A stretch of DNA of 64,000 nucleotides from contig JBMYYK010000004.1 of the NCBI GenBank assembly GCA_049609325.1, positions 1-64,000 on the forward strand. Direction: 5' to 3'. The stretch comes from GCA-2733415 sp049609325 (GTDB lineage Bacteria > Bacteroidota > Bacteroidia > Flavobacteriales > Flavobacteriaceae). Shown here one piece after another: positions 24,092 through 32,371 of this stretch; the stretch's first letter is position 1, and every line of letters begins with the position of its first letter. The notes beneath the pieces were generated by a model that worked only from the letters and a program-made list of their open reading frames with translations, did no database searches and was not told the DNA's origin. The position numbers were made by a program, and so were the translations under genes.

Positions 24092-24847
24092 ATGAATGTT
24101 ATAATAATTGAAGATGAAAAACCGGCAGCACGTAGGTTAAACCGTTTATTAGAAAAACACAATATCGTAGCAAAAGCCATGTTGCACTCTGTGGCAGAAG
24201 CAAAAGACTGGTTTATGAATAACACCCATCCTGATGTTATTTTTTTAGATATTCAACTTTCTGACGGATTATCATTCGATATTTTTGAAGAAATTAAAAT
24301 CAAAAGCGCGGTGATTTTTACAACTGCTTATGACCAGTATGCACTTGATGCCTTTAAACTCAATAGTATTGATTATTTACTAAAACCAATTGATGAAGAT
24401 GATTTGCTGGCTGCAATTGATAAGTTTAAACAGTTTCAGCCTCAAAAACCTGATACTCTAGTGTCATTAGATGATGTGAAAAAAATATTAGTGCAAAACA
24501 CCGAAAAAACATATAAAAGCCGGTTTACAATAAAAGTTGGTCAACATTTAAAAATGATTGCTGTAAGTGAAATAGAGTGTTTTTTTAGTGAAAATAAAGC
24601 CACATATCTTCACACCACATCAGGCAGAAGTTATTTGATAGATTATACACTTGAGCAACTAGAAGATGTATTAGAACCACAAATGTTCTATAGAATTAGC
24701 AGGAAGTTTTTTATAAATATAAATGCGATAAAAGATATTGTAGCCTATACCAATTCACGCTTAAAAATCCATTTGCATAGCTTTAATGAACAAGAAATTA
24801 TAGTGAGCAGAGAGCGGGTAAAAGAATTCAAAATTTGGTTAGACTAA
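24092..24847 (+). CDS. LytTR family response regulator
   Basis: The 251-residue protein has a receiver domain (residues 1 to about 120) with IIIEDEKPAARR, the phospho-acceptor Asp in VIFLDIQL near residue 53, and the conserved Lys in LLKPIDEDD. A LytTR DNA-binding domain (about 145-250) contains FTIKVGQHLKMIAVSEIECF and FYRISRKFFININAI. It is the cognate regulator of the kinase at 22049. Its predicted targets are the paired repeats at 18367-18396, 21961-21990 and 35472-35501. A terminator follows at 24874. Confidence 0.92.
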   Translation: MNVIIIEDEKPAARRLNRLLEKHNIVAKAMLHSVAEAKDWFMNNTHPDVIFLDIQLSDGLSFDIFEEIKIKSAVIFTTAYDQYALDAFKLNSIDYLLKPIDEDDLLAAIDKFKQFQPQKPDTLVSLDDVKKILVQNTEKTYKSRFTIKVGQHLKMIAVSEIECFFSENKATYLHTTSGRSYLIDYTLEQLEDVLEPQMFYRISRKFFININAIKDIVAYTNSRLKIHLHSFNEQEIIVSRERVKEFKIWLD

Positions 24848-24873
24848 TACTAATTATTAATAGTAAACTCTTA

Positions 24874-24903
24874 AAAAAAGCCTTCATTAATGGGGGCTTT
24901 TTT
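24874..24903 (+). terminator. Terminator of the kinase/2TM/LytTR operon
   Basis: A 13-bp stem with two T-G pairs (24874-24886 with 24891-24903) closes on TTAA, with seven A residues before the stem and six T residues in its 3' arm. Confidence 0.75.
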
Positions 24904-24950
24904 ACATCGTAACAAAGCTAAAAGTCTTATAAATTAAGTAGTTTTGCGTT

Positions 24951-26513
24951 ATGGTAAAAGAGGTTCAGTTAAGAGTATCTATAAAGGAAGAGAAAAAAGA
25001 AGGGATTCTGAAAATAAAAGCAGCAGAGTTTTTACGTATAGATAGAAAAGATATTACTGCGGTAAAAATCTTAAGAAAGTCTATTGATGCGCGTAGAGCT
25101 TTAATTGTATTTAATTACAAAGTAGCTGTTTATATAAAAGAACTTCCGCCAGAAACCTCAGAGTATAGTTTTGACTATAAAGATGTGTCTAACGCAAAAG
25201 AAATACATGTTGTAGGGTTTGGTCCTGCAGGAATGTATGCAGCGTTACGGTGTATAGAATTAGGGTATAAACCAATAGTTTTAGAACGCGGAAAAGATGT
25301 TCAAGAGCGTCGTCGTGATTTAAAAGCAATCAATCAAGACCATTACGTCAATTCAGATTCTAATTACTGTTTTGGAGAAGGTGGTGCCGGTACATATTCT
25401 GACGGAAAATTATACACCCGTAGTTTGAAGCGTGGTGATGTGAGAAGAATTTTTGAGAACCTAGTTTACCATGGGGCAACTGATCAAATATTGATAGATG
25501 CTCATCCGCACATTGGAACCAATAAGTTGCCGAAAGTTGTTAAAAATATTAGAGAAACCATTTTAAAATATGGTGGAGAAGTCCACTTTAATGCTAAAGT
25601 GGTAGACTTTACTGTAGTTAATAATAAACTCAAGGCTATTCAATTAGCAGATGGTTCTGAAATGGATGTGAATGCGGTTATTTTAGCTACAGGGCATTCT
25701 GCTAGAGATATTTATCATTTATTACATGATAAAAATATCGCATTAAAAGAAAAGTCGTTTGCTATGGGAGTTCGTGTTGAGCACCCACAGCATATTATAG
25801 ATTCAATACAATACCATTGCACAGGTGAGCGAGATGAATTATTGCCAGCAGCGGCATACAGTTTGGTACATCAGGTGAAAGGTAGAGGAGTGTATTCGTT
25901 TTGTATGTGTCCTGGTGGGTTTATTGTACCAGCAGCAACAGCAAATGGTGAGGTTGTGGTTAATGGAATGTCGCCTTCAAAACGAAACAATGAATTTGCA
26001 AATTCAGGAATTGTAGTTGAAATAAATGTAAATACTGATTTGCCAACATATAATAAGTACGGCGTTTTAAAAGGTTTAGAGTTTCAAAAAGATATTGAAA
26101 AGTTAGCGTTTAACGCAGGCGGAAGAACTCAAGTAGCGCCAGCTCAACGATTGACAGATTTTGTTGAAGGACGCTTATCTAATAGTTTGAATACAACATC
26201 ATACCAACCAGGGTTAAAATCGGCGCCATTACACTCATTATTACCAAAAATTATAGGAGGACGTTTGCGAAAAGGATTTGCGGCCTTTGGTAATAAAATG
26301 AATGGATTTTATACAGAAGAAGCTAATGTTATTGGGGTAGAATCAAGAACCTCTTCACCAGTTAATATTCCTAGAAATGAGAAATTAGTTCATCCGGAGG
26401 TAGAGGGCTTGTATCCTTGTGGTGAAGGAGGAGGATATGCAGGTGGAATTATTTCTGCTGCAATGGATGGTGAGCGTTGTGCAGAAGCTGCAATTGAAAA
26501 TTTACAATTATGA
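24951..26513 (+). CDS. NAD(P)/FAD-dependent oxidoreductase
   Basis: The 520-residue flavoprotein has an N-terminal extension of about 80 residues (LRVSIKEEKKEGILKIKAAE) before the FAD Rossmann motif GFGPAGMYAALRCIELG near residue 90. Later come GEGGAGTYSDGKLYTR, VILATGHSARDIY and the C-terminal FAD segment GLYPCGEGGGYAGGIISAAMDG. This layout is that of the large uncharacterised FAD-dependent dehydrogenase family in Bacteroidota. The substrate is unknown. Its stop overlaps the GNAT gene start by four bases (ATGA). Confidence 0.8.
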   Translation: MVKEVQLRVSIKEEKKEGILKIKAAEFLRIDRKDITAVKILRKSIDARRALIVFNYKVAVYIKELPPETSEYSFDYKDVSNAKEIHVVGFGPAGMYAALRCIELGYKPIVLERGKDVQERRRDLKAINQDHYVNSDSNYCFGEGGAGTYSDGKLYTRSLKRGDVRRIFENLVYHGATDQILIDAHPHIGTNKLPKVVKNIRETILKYGGEVHFNAKVVDFTVVNNKLKAIQLADGSEMDVNAVILATGHSARDIYHLLHDKNIALKEKSFAMGVRVEHPQHIIDSIQYHCTGERDELLPAAAYSLVHQVKGRGVYSFCMCPGGFIVPAATANGEVVVNGMSPSKRNNEFANSGIVVEINVNTDLPTYNKYGVLKGLEFQKDIEKLAFNAGGRTQVAPAQRLTDFVEGRLSNSLNTTSYQPGLKSAPLHSLLPKIIGGRLRKGFAAFGNKMNGFYTEEANVIGVESRTSSPVNIPRNEKLVHPEVEGLYPCGEGGGYAGGIISAAMDGERCAEAAIENLQL

Positions 26514-27064
26514 GTATTTTAGATGTTGAAACATCTCCTGTGTTAGAATCTGAACGATTGCGTTTACGTCAGGTAACTCTAAAAGATGTTAATGAGGTGT
26601 TTTTTTTACGGTCAGACAAAACTGTAGGGAAGTACATAATGCGCCCACCAGAAGAGTCAATTAAAACAGCTGAGGCATTTATATTAGCACGTCAGAAAGA
26701 TGTTTTAGAACATAAATCATCGTATTGGGCAATAACAGTAAAAGAGGATGATACTTTAGTGGGCTCAATTTGTTTGTGGAATTTTTCAAAAGATAATACA
26801 GTAGCAGAACTGGGGTATGATTTGCATCCAGATTTTCAAAAACAAGGTATTATGACTGAGGCAGTACGTTTAGTATTACGCTTCGGTTTTCAACAATTGG
26901 AGCTGTGTCAGATAGATGCTTACACGCATAAAAACAACAAAAGTTCAATAGAATTGTTGTTAAAACATCAGTTTACTCAACATCCAACTCGTAAAGATGA
27001 TCACGTTCCTGATAACATCATTTTTGAATTGCCACAATCTGAATATACAAAACATCAATTGTAA
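26510..27064 (+). CDS. GNAT family N-acetyltransferase (RimJ/RimL type)
   Basis: The 184-residue enzyme has the GNAT fold: SERLRLRQVTLKDVNEVFFL at the N-terminus, the acetyl-CoA site in DLHPDFQKQGIMTEAVRLVL (Q/RxxGxx/A-like) around residue 105, and AYTHKNNKSSIELLLKHQF near the C-terminus. The architecture suggests acetylation of an amino group on a protein or small molecule. It overlaps both neighbours (ATGA upstream, TAATG downstream), which shows a tightly coupled operon. Confidence 0.85.
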   Translation: MSILDVETSPVLESERLRLRQVTLKDVNEVFFLRSDKTVGKYIMRPPEESIKTAEAFILARQKDVLEHKSSYWAITVKEDDTLVGSICLWNFSKDNTVAELGYDLHPDFQKQGIMTEAVRLVLRFGFQQLELCQIDAYTHKNNKSSIELLLKHQFTQHPTRKDDHVPDNIIFELPQSEYTKHQL

Positions 27065-28308
27065 TGAAAGTTAAGGTGCTCATTATTGGTTTCGTATGGC
27101 CTGAGCCTAATTCTTCGGCAGCTGGAAGTAGAATGATGCAATTAATTAAATTGTTTCAATCTCAAAATTACCAAGTGCATTTTGCAACTACAGCTTCAGA
27201 AACCGAGCATATGGTTGATATTGCATCGCAAGGTGTGATGACAACATCTATACAACTGAACCAAGATAGTTTTGATACTTACATCAAAGAACTAAATCCT
27301 GAAGTTGTCGTATTCGATAGGTTTATGGTTGAAGAACAGTTTGGTTGGCGTGTTGCCGAACACTGCCCCGATGCGATTAGGATTCTTGATACAGAAGATT
27401 TACATTGCTTACGAAAAACCCGCCAAGAAGCATTTAAAAAACAAATAGAGTATTCTACTGAATTGTTATTGTCTTCTGATATAACTAAGCGTGAAATTGC
27501 AAGTATTTACCGTTGTGATGTGTCATTGATCATATCTACTTATGAAATGCAATTATTGCAAGATGAGTTTAAAATAGATAGCTCATTGTTATGTTATTTA
27601 CCGTTTAAACTAGATGAAATTTCTGATGATGCGTTAAAAAGACTGCCTTCTTTTGAAGAGCGACAACACATAATGTGTGTAGGGAATTTCAGACACGAAC
27701 CCAATTGGAATATGGTGCAGTATTTAAAACAATCTGTATGGCCATTAGTGAGGCAACACTTACCAAAAGTAGAATTACATGTTTACGGCTCGTATCCGCC
27801 AGAAAAGACGATGCAATTACATAATGAGCAACAAGGGTTTTTAGTAAAAGGATGGGCAGAAAATATTCATGTAGTGATGCAAAATTCACGAGTTTGTTTG
27901 GCGCCGTTGCGTTTTGGAGCTGGTATTAAAGGTAAATTTACTGATGCTATGCAAAACGGGTTACCGAGCGTCACTACAAGTATTGGTGCTGAAGGTATGC
28001 AACATAATTTGCCATGGCCGGGTAGTATTAATGATACTATAGAGCATATGGTAAACAATACTGTGGCTATATATCAAAATAAAGATAAGTGGATTGATGC
28101 TCAAGAAAAAGGGCTGCATCTTATAAATACAATATACAGTTCTGCGAAATATGAACACTCGCTCATGTTAAAAGTGAATGCATTAATGAATGATATATCT
28201 AAGCATCGTTCGTTAAATTTTATAGGTGCTATGTTGCAACATCATAGTTTAAAAAGTACCAAGTACTTGTCTAAATGGATACAAGAAAAAGAAAAGCACA
28301 TTCAGTAG
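27064..28308 (+). CDS. Glycosyltransferase family 4 protein
   Basis: The 414-residue protein has a GT-B layout. The N-terminus VLIIGFVWPEPNSSAAGSRM has the usual Gly-rich loop. The C-terminal half contains MCVGNFRHEPNWNMVQYL, LHVYGSYPPEK and the nucleotide-sugar region CLAPLRFGAGIKGKFTDAM with GLPSVTTSIGAEGM. It probably transfers a sugar in surface glycan synthesis. It is the last gene of the three-gene operon and is followed by a 236-base gap before gyrB. Confidence 0.8.
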   Translation: MKVKVLIIGFVWPEPNSSAAGSRMMQLIKLFQSQNYQVHFATTASETEHMVDIASQGVMTTSIQLNQDSFDTYIKELNPEVVVFDRFMVEEQFGWRVAEHCPDAIRILDTEDLHCLRKTRQEAFKKQIEYSTELLLSSDITKREIASIYRCDVSLIISTYEMQLLQDEFKIDSSLLCYLPFKLDEISDDALKRLPSFEERQHIMCVGNFRHEPNWNMVQYLKQSVWPLVRQHLPKVELHVYGSYPPEKTMQLHNEQQGFLVKGWAENIHVVMQNSRVCLAPLRFGAGIKGKFTDAMQNGLPSVTTSIGAEGMQHNLPWPGSINDTIEHMVNNTVAIYQNKDKWIDAQEKGLHLINTIYSSAKYEHSLMLKVNALMNDISKHRSLNFIGAMLQHHSLKSTKYLSKWIQEKEKHIQ

Positions 28309-28315
28309 TGTTTTA

Positions 28316-28476
28316 AAACAGCGTGTTTAAGCGTGTTTTGTTTCTGGATATTAGAAAATATCGAGTTTAATTTTCTTTAAATCGTATTTAAAGTGTAAAT
28401 AAAGGCTTTTAAGCGTGTTTTATAAATAAGATGTATTGTTGATAACTTCTGTGTTGTGTCTTGTTTATAAGCGTTA
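28316..28476 (+). repeat. AAGCGTGTTTT-like repeats upstream of gyrB
   Basis: The gap between the glycosyltransferase and gyrB has several copies of a short motif: AACAGCGTGTTTAA (28317-28330), TTTAAGCGTGTTTTG (28326-28340), TTTTAAGCGTGTTTTAT (28407-28422), and a degenerate TTTATAAGCGTTAA (28464-28477). No gene or clean terminator is seen in the gap. The copies may be binding sites or slipped duplicates. Confidence 0.45.
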
Positions 28477-28494
28477 ATTTCCTTTTTGAATTCT

Positions 28495-28502
28495 TATATT
28501 TG
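28495..28502 (+). promoter_or_regulatory. Probable -7 element of the gyrB promoter
   Basis: TATATTTG matches TAnnTTTG exactly and lies 42 bases before the gyrB start. No TTG is found 21 bases upstream, so the -33 half is unsupported. Confidence 0.5.
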
Positions 28503-28544
28503 TCTGTCTTCGAAATAATGAAGATTAATTAGCAACTAAATATT

Positions 28545-30485
28545 ATGAGTGAAGAAATAAAACAAAATCAGTATTCAGCAGATAGTATTCAGGCTCTAGA
28601 GGGTATGGAGCACGTAAGAATGCGTCCTTCAATGTATATAGGAGATGTTGGAGTAAGAGGGTTGCATCATTTGGTGTATGAAGTTGTAGATAACTCCATA
28701 GATGAGGCAATGGCAGGGCACTGTACTGAAATTAATGTGTGGATTAATGAAGATAATTCAATTTCAGTTTTAGATAACGGTCGTGGTATTCCTGTTGGAA
28801 TTCATAAAAAAGAAGGAGTTTCTGCTTTAGAGGTTGTAATGACTAAAATTGGAGCTGGAGGTAAATTTGATAAAGATTCATATAAAGTATCAGGAGGACT
28901 TCACGGAGTAGGGGTATCTTGTGTTAATGCGTTATCAAACCACTTGAAAGCTACGGTTTATAAAGATGGAAAAATTTGGGAGCAAGAGTATAATAAAGGG
29001 AAGCGTTTATATCCTGTAAAGTCTGTTGGTGATACAGATAAAAAAGGAACTATGGTAACGTTTACTCCTGATGATACCATCTTTAGAGATACAACAGTTT
29101 ATAACTACGATACTTTAGCTGCTCGTTTGAGAGAGTTGGCGTTTTTGAATAAAGGTCTTACAATTTCGATTACCGACAAAAGACATAAAGACGAGAAAGG
29201 AGAATTAATTTCTGAAACGTTCCATTCTACTGAAGGATTATCAGAGTTTGTAAAGTATTTAGACGCTACAAGAGAGCAATTAACAGCTACTGTTATTGCT
29301 ATGGAAGGTGAAAAAAATGGCATTCCTGTAGAGGTGGCAATGGTGTATAACACATCGTATTCAGAAAATTTACATTCATATGTAAACAATATTAATACGC
29401 ATGAAGGAGGAACACACTTGTCTGGTTTTAGAAGAGGGTTAACTCATACGTTAAAAAAATACGCTGAAACATCTGGATTACTATCAAAACTAAAATTTGA
29501 TATTTCTGGAGATGATTTCCGTGAAGGGTTAACAGCAATTGTATCTGTAAAAGTTGCAGAGCCTCAGTTTGAAGGGCAAACCAAAACTAAATTAGGAAAC
29601 AGAGAAGTGTCTGCTGCAGTTAGCCAGGCGGTTTCAGAAATGTTAACGGATTATTTAGAAGAGCATCCTGAAGATGCAAAAACGATAGTTCAAAAAGTAA
29701 TCCTTGCTGCACAAGCCCGTCATGCTGCTGCTAAAGCGCGTGAAATGGTACAGCGTAAAACCGTAATGAGTATTGGTGGTTTACCTGGTAAACTGTCGGA
29801 TTGTTCTGAACAAGATCCTGCATTATGTGAAGTATTCCTTGTAGAGGGAGATTCGGCAGGTGGAACGGCTAAACAAGGACGCGATAGAAAGTTTCAAGCA
29901 ATTTTGCCATTACGAGGTAAAATTTTGAACGTTGAAAAAGCCATGCAACATAAGGTTTTTGAAAACGAAGAAATTAGAAATATTTTTACCGCTTTAGGAG
30001 TTACCATCGGAACAGAAGAAGATAGTAAAGCTTTAAATTTATCAAAGTTGCGTTATCACAAAATTGTTATCATGTGTGATGCCGATGTTGATGGTAGTCA
30101 TATTGCAACATTAATACTGACCTTCTTCTTTAGATACATGCGAGAATTGATTGAAAAAGGTCATGTGTTTATTGCAGCGCCACCATTATACTTGGTGAAA
30201 AAAGGTGCTAAAGGTGAGTATGCATGGAATGATGACCAGCGTGATATTTTAATGGCAAAATATGGTGATGGTGCAAAAATACAACGTTATAAGGGTCTTG
30301 GGGAAATGAATGCTAACCAATTATGGGAAACCACTATGGATCCAGAGTACAGAACATTGCGTAAAGTTGTCATAGATAGTGATGCAGAAGCAGATCGTGT
30401 GTTCTCTATGTTAATGGGTGATGAAGTACCACCTCGTAGAGAGTTTATAGAGAAAAATGCAGCTTACGCTAATATTGATGCGTAA
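28545..30485 (+). CDS. gyrB: DNA gyrase subunit B
   Basis: GyrB supplies the ATPase of the gyrase that introduces negative supercoils. The 646 residues have the usual short GyrB layout. The GHKL ATPase includes EVVDNSIDEAMAGHC and GRGIPVGIHKKEG. The transducer follows. The Toprim domain begins at LVEGDSAGGTAKQGRDR and includes MCDADVDGSHI. The C-terminal tail ends with QRYKGLGEMNANQLWETTM. It is followed 47 bases later by mdh. Confidence 0.97.
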   Translation: MSEEIKQNQYSADSIQALEGMEHVRMRPSMYIGDVGVRGLHHLVYEVVDNSIDEAMAGHCTEINVWINEDNSISVLDNGRGIPVGIHKKEGVSALEVVMTKIGAGGKFDKDSYKVSGGLHGVGVSCVNALSNHLKATVYKDGKIWEQEYNKGKRLYPVKSVGDTDKKGTMVTFTPDDTIFRDTTVYNYDTLAARLRELAFLNKGLTISITDKRHKDEKGELISETFHSTEGLSEFVKYLDATREQLTATVIAMEGEKNGIPVEVAMVYNTSYSENLHSYVNNINTHEGGTHLSGFRRGLTHTLKKYAETSGLLSKLKFDISGDDFREGLTAIVSVKVAEPQFEGQTKTKLGNREVSAAVSQAVSEMLTDYLEEHPEDAKTIVQKVILAAQARHAAAKAREMVQRKTVMSIGGLPGKLSDCSEQDPALCEVFLVEGDSAGGTAKQGRDRKFQAILPLRGKILNVEKAMQHKVFENEEIRNIFTALGVTIGTEEDSKALNLSKLRYHKIVIMCDADVDGSHIATLILTFFFRYMRELIEKGHVFIAAPPLYLVKKGAKGEYAWNDDQRDILMAKYGDGAKIQRYKGLGEMNANQLWETTMDPEYRTLRKVVIDSDAEADRVFSMLMGDEVPPRREFIEKNAAYANIDA

Positions 30486-30532
30486 ATAGAAAAAAGAGCA
30501 AACACAATTAATAAATTTTATAATACAAAAAA

Positions 30533-31459
30533 ATGAAAGTAACAGTAGTAGGAGCAGGAGCAGTAGGTGCAAGTTGTGCAGAATATATTGCCATTAAAAA
30601 CTTCGCTTCAGAAGTCGTAATTTTAGACATTAAAGAAGGTTTTGCAGAAGGTAAAGCAATGGATTTAATGCAAACAGCATCATTAAACAATTTTGATACA
30701 AAAATTGTTGGATCTACAAATGATTACTCAAAAACAGCAGGAAGTGATGTGTGTGTAATTACATCAGGAATTCCTCGTAAGCCAGGGATGACTCGTGAAG
30801 AGTTAATTGGTATTAATGCAGGAATTGTAAAGTCTGTGTCTTCAAGTTTAATTGAGCATTCTCCAAATACAATTATCATTGTTGTATCTAACCCAATGGA
30901 TACGATGACATACTTAGTACATAAAACTACAGATTTACCAAAAAATAGAATTATTGGTATGGGTGGAGCGTTAGATTCTGCACGTTTCAAGTACAGATTA
31001 GCTGAGGCTTTAGGAGCACCTATCTCTGATGTAGATGGTATGGTAATTGGAGGGCATTCAGATAAAGGAATGGTGCCATTAATCAATAAAGCAACTAGAA
31101 ATAGTGTAAAAGTTTCTGAGTTTTTATCAGAAGATAGAATGGATCAAATTGTTCAAGATACTAAAGTTGGTGGAGCAACTCTTACAGGCTTGTTAGGAAC
31201 ATCTGCGTGGTATGCACCAGGAGCAGCAGTTTCAGCAATGGTTCAAGCTATTGCTTGTGATACTAAAAAGATTTTCCCTTGTTCAGCATTATTGAATGGT
31301 GAGTTCGGATTAAATGATTTATCAATCGGAGTGCCTTGTGTATTAGGGGCTAATGGAATCGAGAACATTGTTGAAATTAGTTTATCTGATGCTGAAAAAG
31401 CTAAATTAGCTGAGTCTGCTGAAGGCGTAAAGAAAACAAATGGATTATTAGAATTATAA
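30533..31459 (+). CDS. mdh: Malate dehydrogenase
   Basis: This TCA-cycle enzyme interconverts malate and oxaloacetate with NAD. The 308 residues are of the LDH-like MDH type. VTVVGAGAVGASCAEYIA binds NAD, ITSGIPRKPGMTREELIGIN contains the substrate Arg residues of the mobile loop, VVSNPMDTMTYL follows, and the catalytic His is in VIGGHSDKGMVPL. It lies 47 bases after gyrB without a clear terminator between them. Confidence 0.95.
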   Translation: MKVTVVGAGAVGASCAEYIAIKNFASEVVILDIKEGFAEGKAMDLMQTASLNNFDTKIVGSTNDYSKTAGSDVCVITSGIPRKPGMTREELIGINAGIVKSVSSSLIEHSPNTIIIVVSNPMDTMTYLVHKTTDLPKNRIIGMGGALDSARFKYRLAEALGAPISDVDGMVIGGHSDKGMVPLINKATRNSVKVSEFLSEDRMDQIVQDTKVGGATLTGLLGTSAWYAPGAAVSAMVQAIACDTKKIFPCSALLNGEFGLNDLSIGVPCVLGANGIENIVEISLSDAEKAKLAESAEGVKKTNGLLEL

Positions 31460-31485
31460 CATTCTAAATAATGATATAAAAACAA

Positions 31486-31522
31486 ACAAAGACCACTTTT
31501 AACCTTTAAAAGTGGTCTTTGT
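31486..31522. terminator. Hairpin after mdh
   Basis: A perfect 17-bp stem (31486-31502 with 31506-31522) with a CCT loop follows the mdh stop. Rightward it lacks a T-run beyond the arm; leftward it is followed by TTTGTTTTTA. It could act as a terminator or as a transcript-protecting structure for mdh mRNA. Confidence 0.6.
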
Positions 31523-31554
31523 GCTTAATTAATAACCAATAAAACCTATAAAAA

Positions 31555-32214
31555 ATGAAAAAAATAATTTTAGCAGTCGCCTTAGTTTGTAGCGCAATCG
31601 GATTTTCACAAAGTAACCTTAGTCAAGGTGTAGTGGTAGCTAAACAAAGCATGTCTAGTGATAACGAACAAGCCAATATGCAGTTGGCTATGTTAGGAGA
31701 AATAACTACAACAACATATTTTAAAGGAGATAAATCGCGTTCAGAAACCTCTAGCCCGATGACTGGTAATACCATAGCAATAATGGATGGTGCGGCAAAT
31801 AAGATGTTACTTATGATGGATAATCCAATGATGGGTAAAAAATATGCTATAAATGATATGCACCCATCAGAAGAAGAATTAAAAGATGTGTCGGTAGTTA
31901 AGGTAGATGAAACCAAAGAAGTGTTAGGCTATACTTGTACGCGTCATGATGTAGCGTTAATGAAGCAAGGTGTTGAGGTGAAAATGATATTATATACAAC
32001 AGATAAATTGTCTGCAACCTCACAACAAATAGCTGGTTTAGGAGGTAAACTTAAGGGATTTCCGTTGTACTCAGAGATGCAAATGAATCAAATGGGAGTT
32101 GAAATTCTTGTGAAAATGGAAGTCACAGAATTGAAAAAAGAAGCTGTGTCTGATGATAAATTTGATCTGACGCCTTTAGAAGGGTATGAAAAAACTGAGC
32201 AATTAGGGATGTAA
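31555..32214 (+). CDS. DUF4412 secreted protein
   Basis: The 219-residue protein has a signal peptide (MKKIILAVALVCSAIGFSQ). A beta-rich DUF4412 body follows, with KGDKSRSETSSPMTGNTIAIMD, the Met-rich stretch MLLMMDNPMMGKKYAI, and LGYTCTRHDVALMKQG. DUF4412 proteins resemble LolA-like beta-barrels by recall, but no function is established. The gene starts 33 bases after the hairpin that follows mdh and ends at a terminator of its own. Confidence 0.8.
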   Translation: MKKIILAVALVCSAIGFSQSNLSQGVVVAKQSMSSDNEQANMQLAMLGEITTTTYFKGDKSRSETSSPMTGNTIAIMDGAANKMLLMMDNPMMGKKYAINDMHPSEEELKDVSVVKVDETKEVLGYTCTRHDVALMKQGVEVKMILYTTDKLSATSQQIAGLGGKLKGFPLYSEMQMNQMGVEILVKMEVTELKKEAVSDDKFDLTPLEGYEKTEQLGM

Positions 32215-32236
32215 AAGAGACCTATTTATAATCATA

Positions 32237-32268
32237 AAAAAAACCAACAGTTTTCTGTTGGTTTTTTT
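32237..32268 (+). terminator. Terminator after the DUF4412 gene
   Basis: A 14-bp stem (32237-32250 with 32255-32268) with a TTTT loop ends in a run of seven T residues. Confidence 0.88.
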
Positions 32269-32301
32269 ATAAAGAATTCTTTTAAAAACAAGTAGAATAT
32301 A

Positions 32302-32332
32302 TTGGTTTTTCATTTGAGAAAAATTATATTTG
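32302..32332 (+). promoter_or_regulatory. Promoter of secDF
   Basis: TTG at 32302-32304 and TATATTTG at 32325-32332 are separated by 20 bases and lie directly before the secDF leader. The -7 octamer is a full TAnnTTTG match. Confidence 0.7.
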
Positions 32333-32371
32333 CTCGTTTTTAAACAAAATTATACCATTAAATAAAACATA

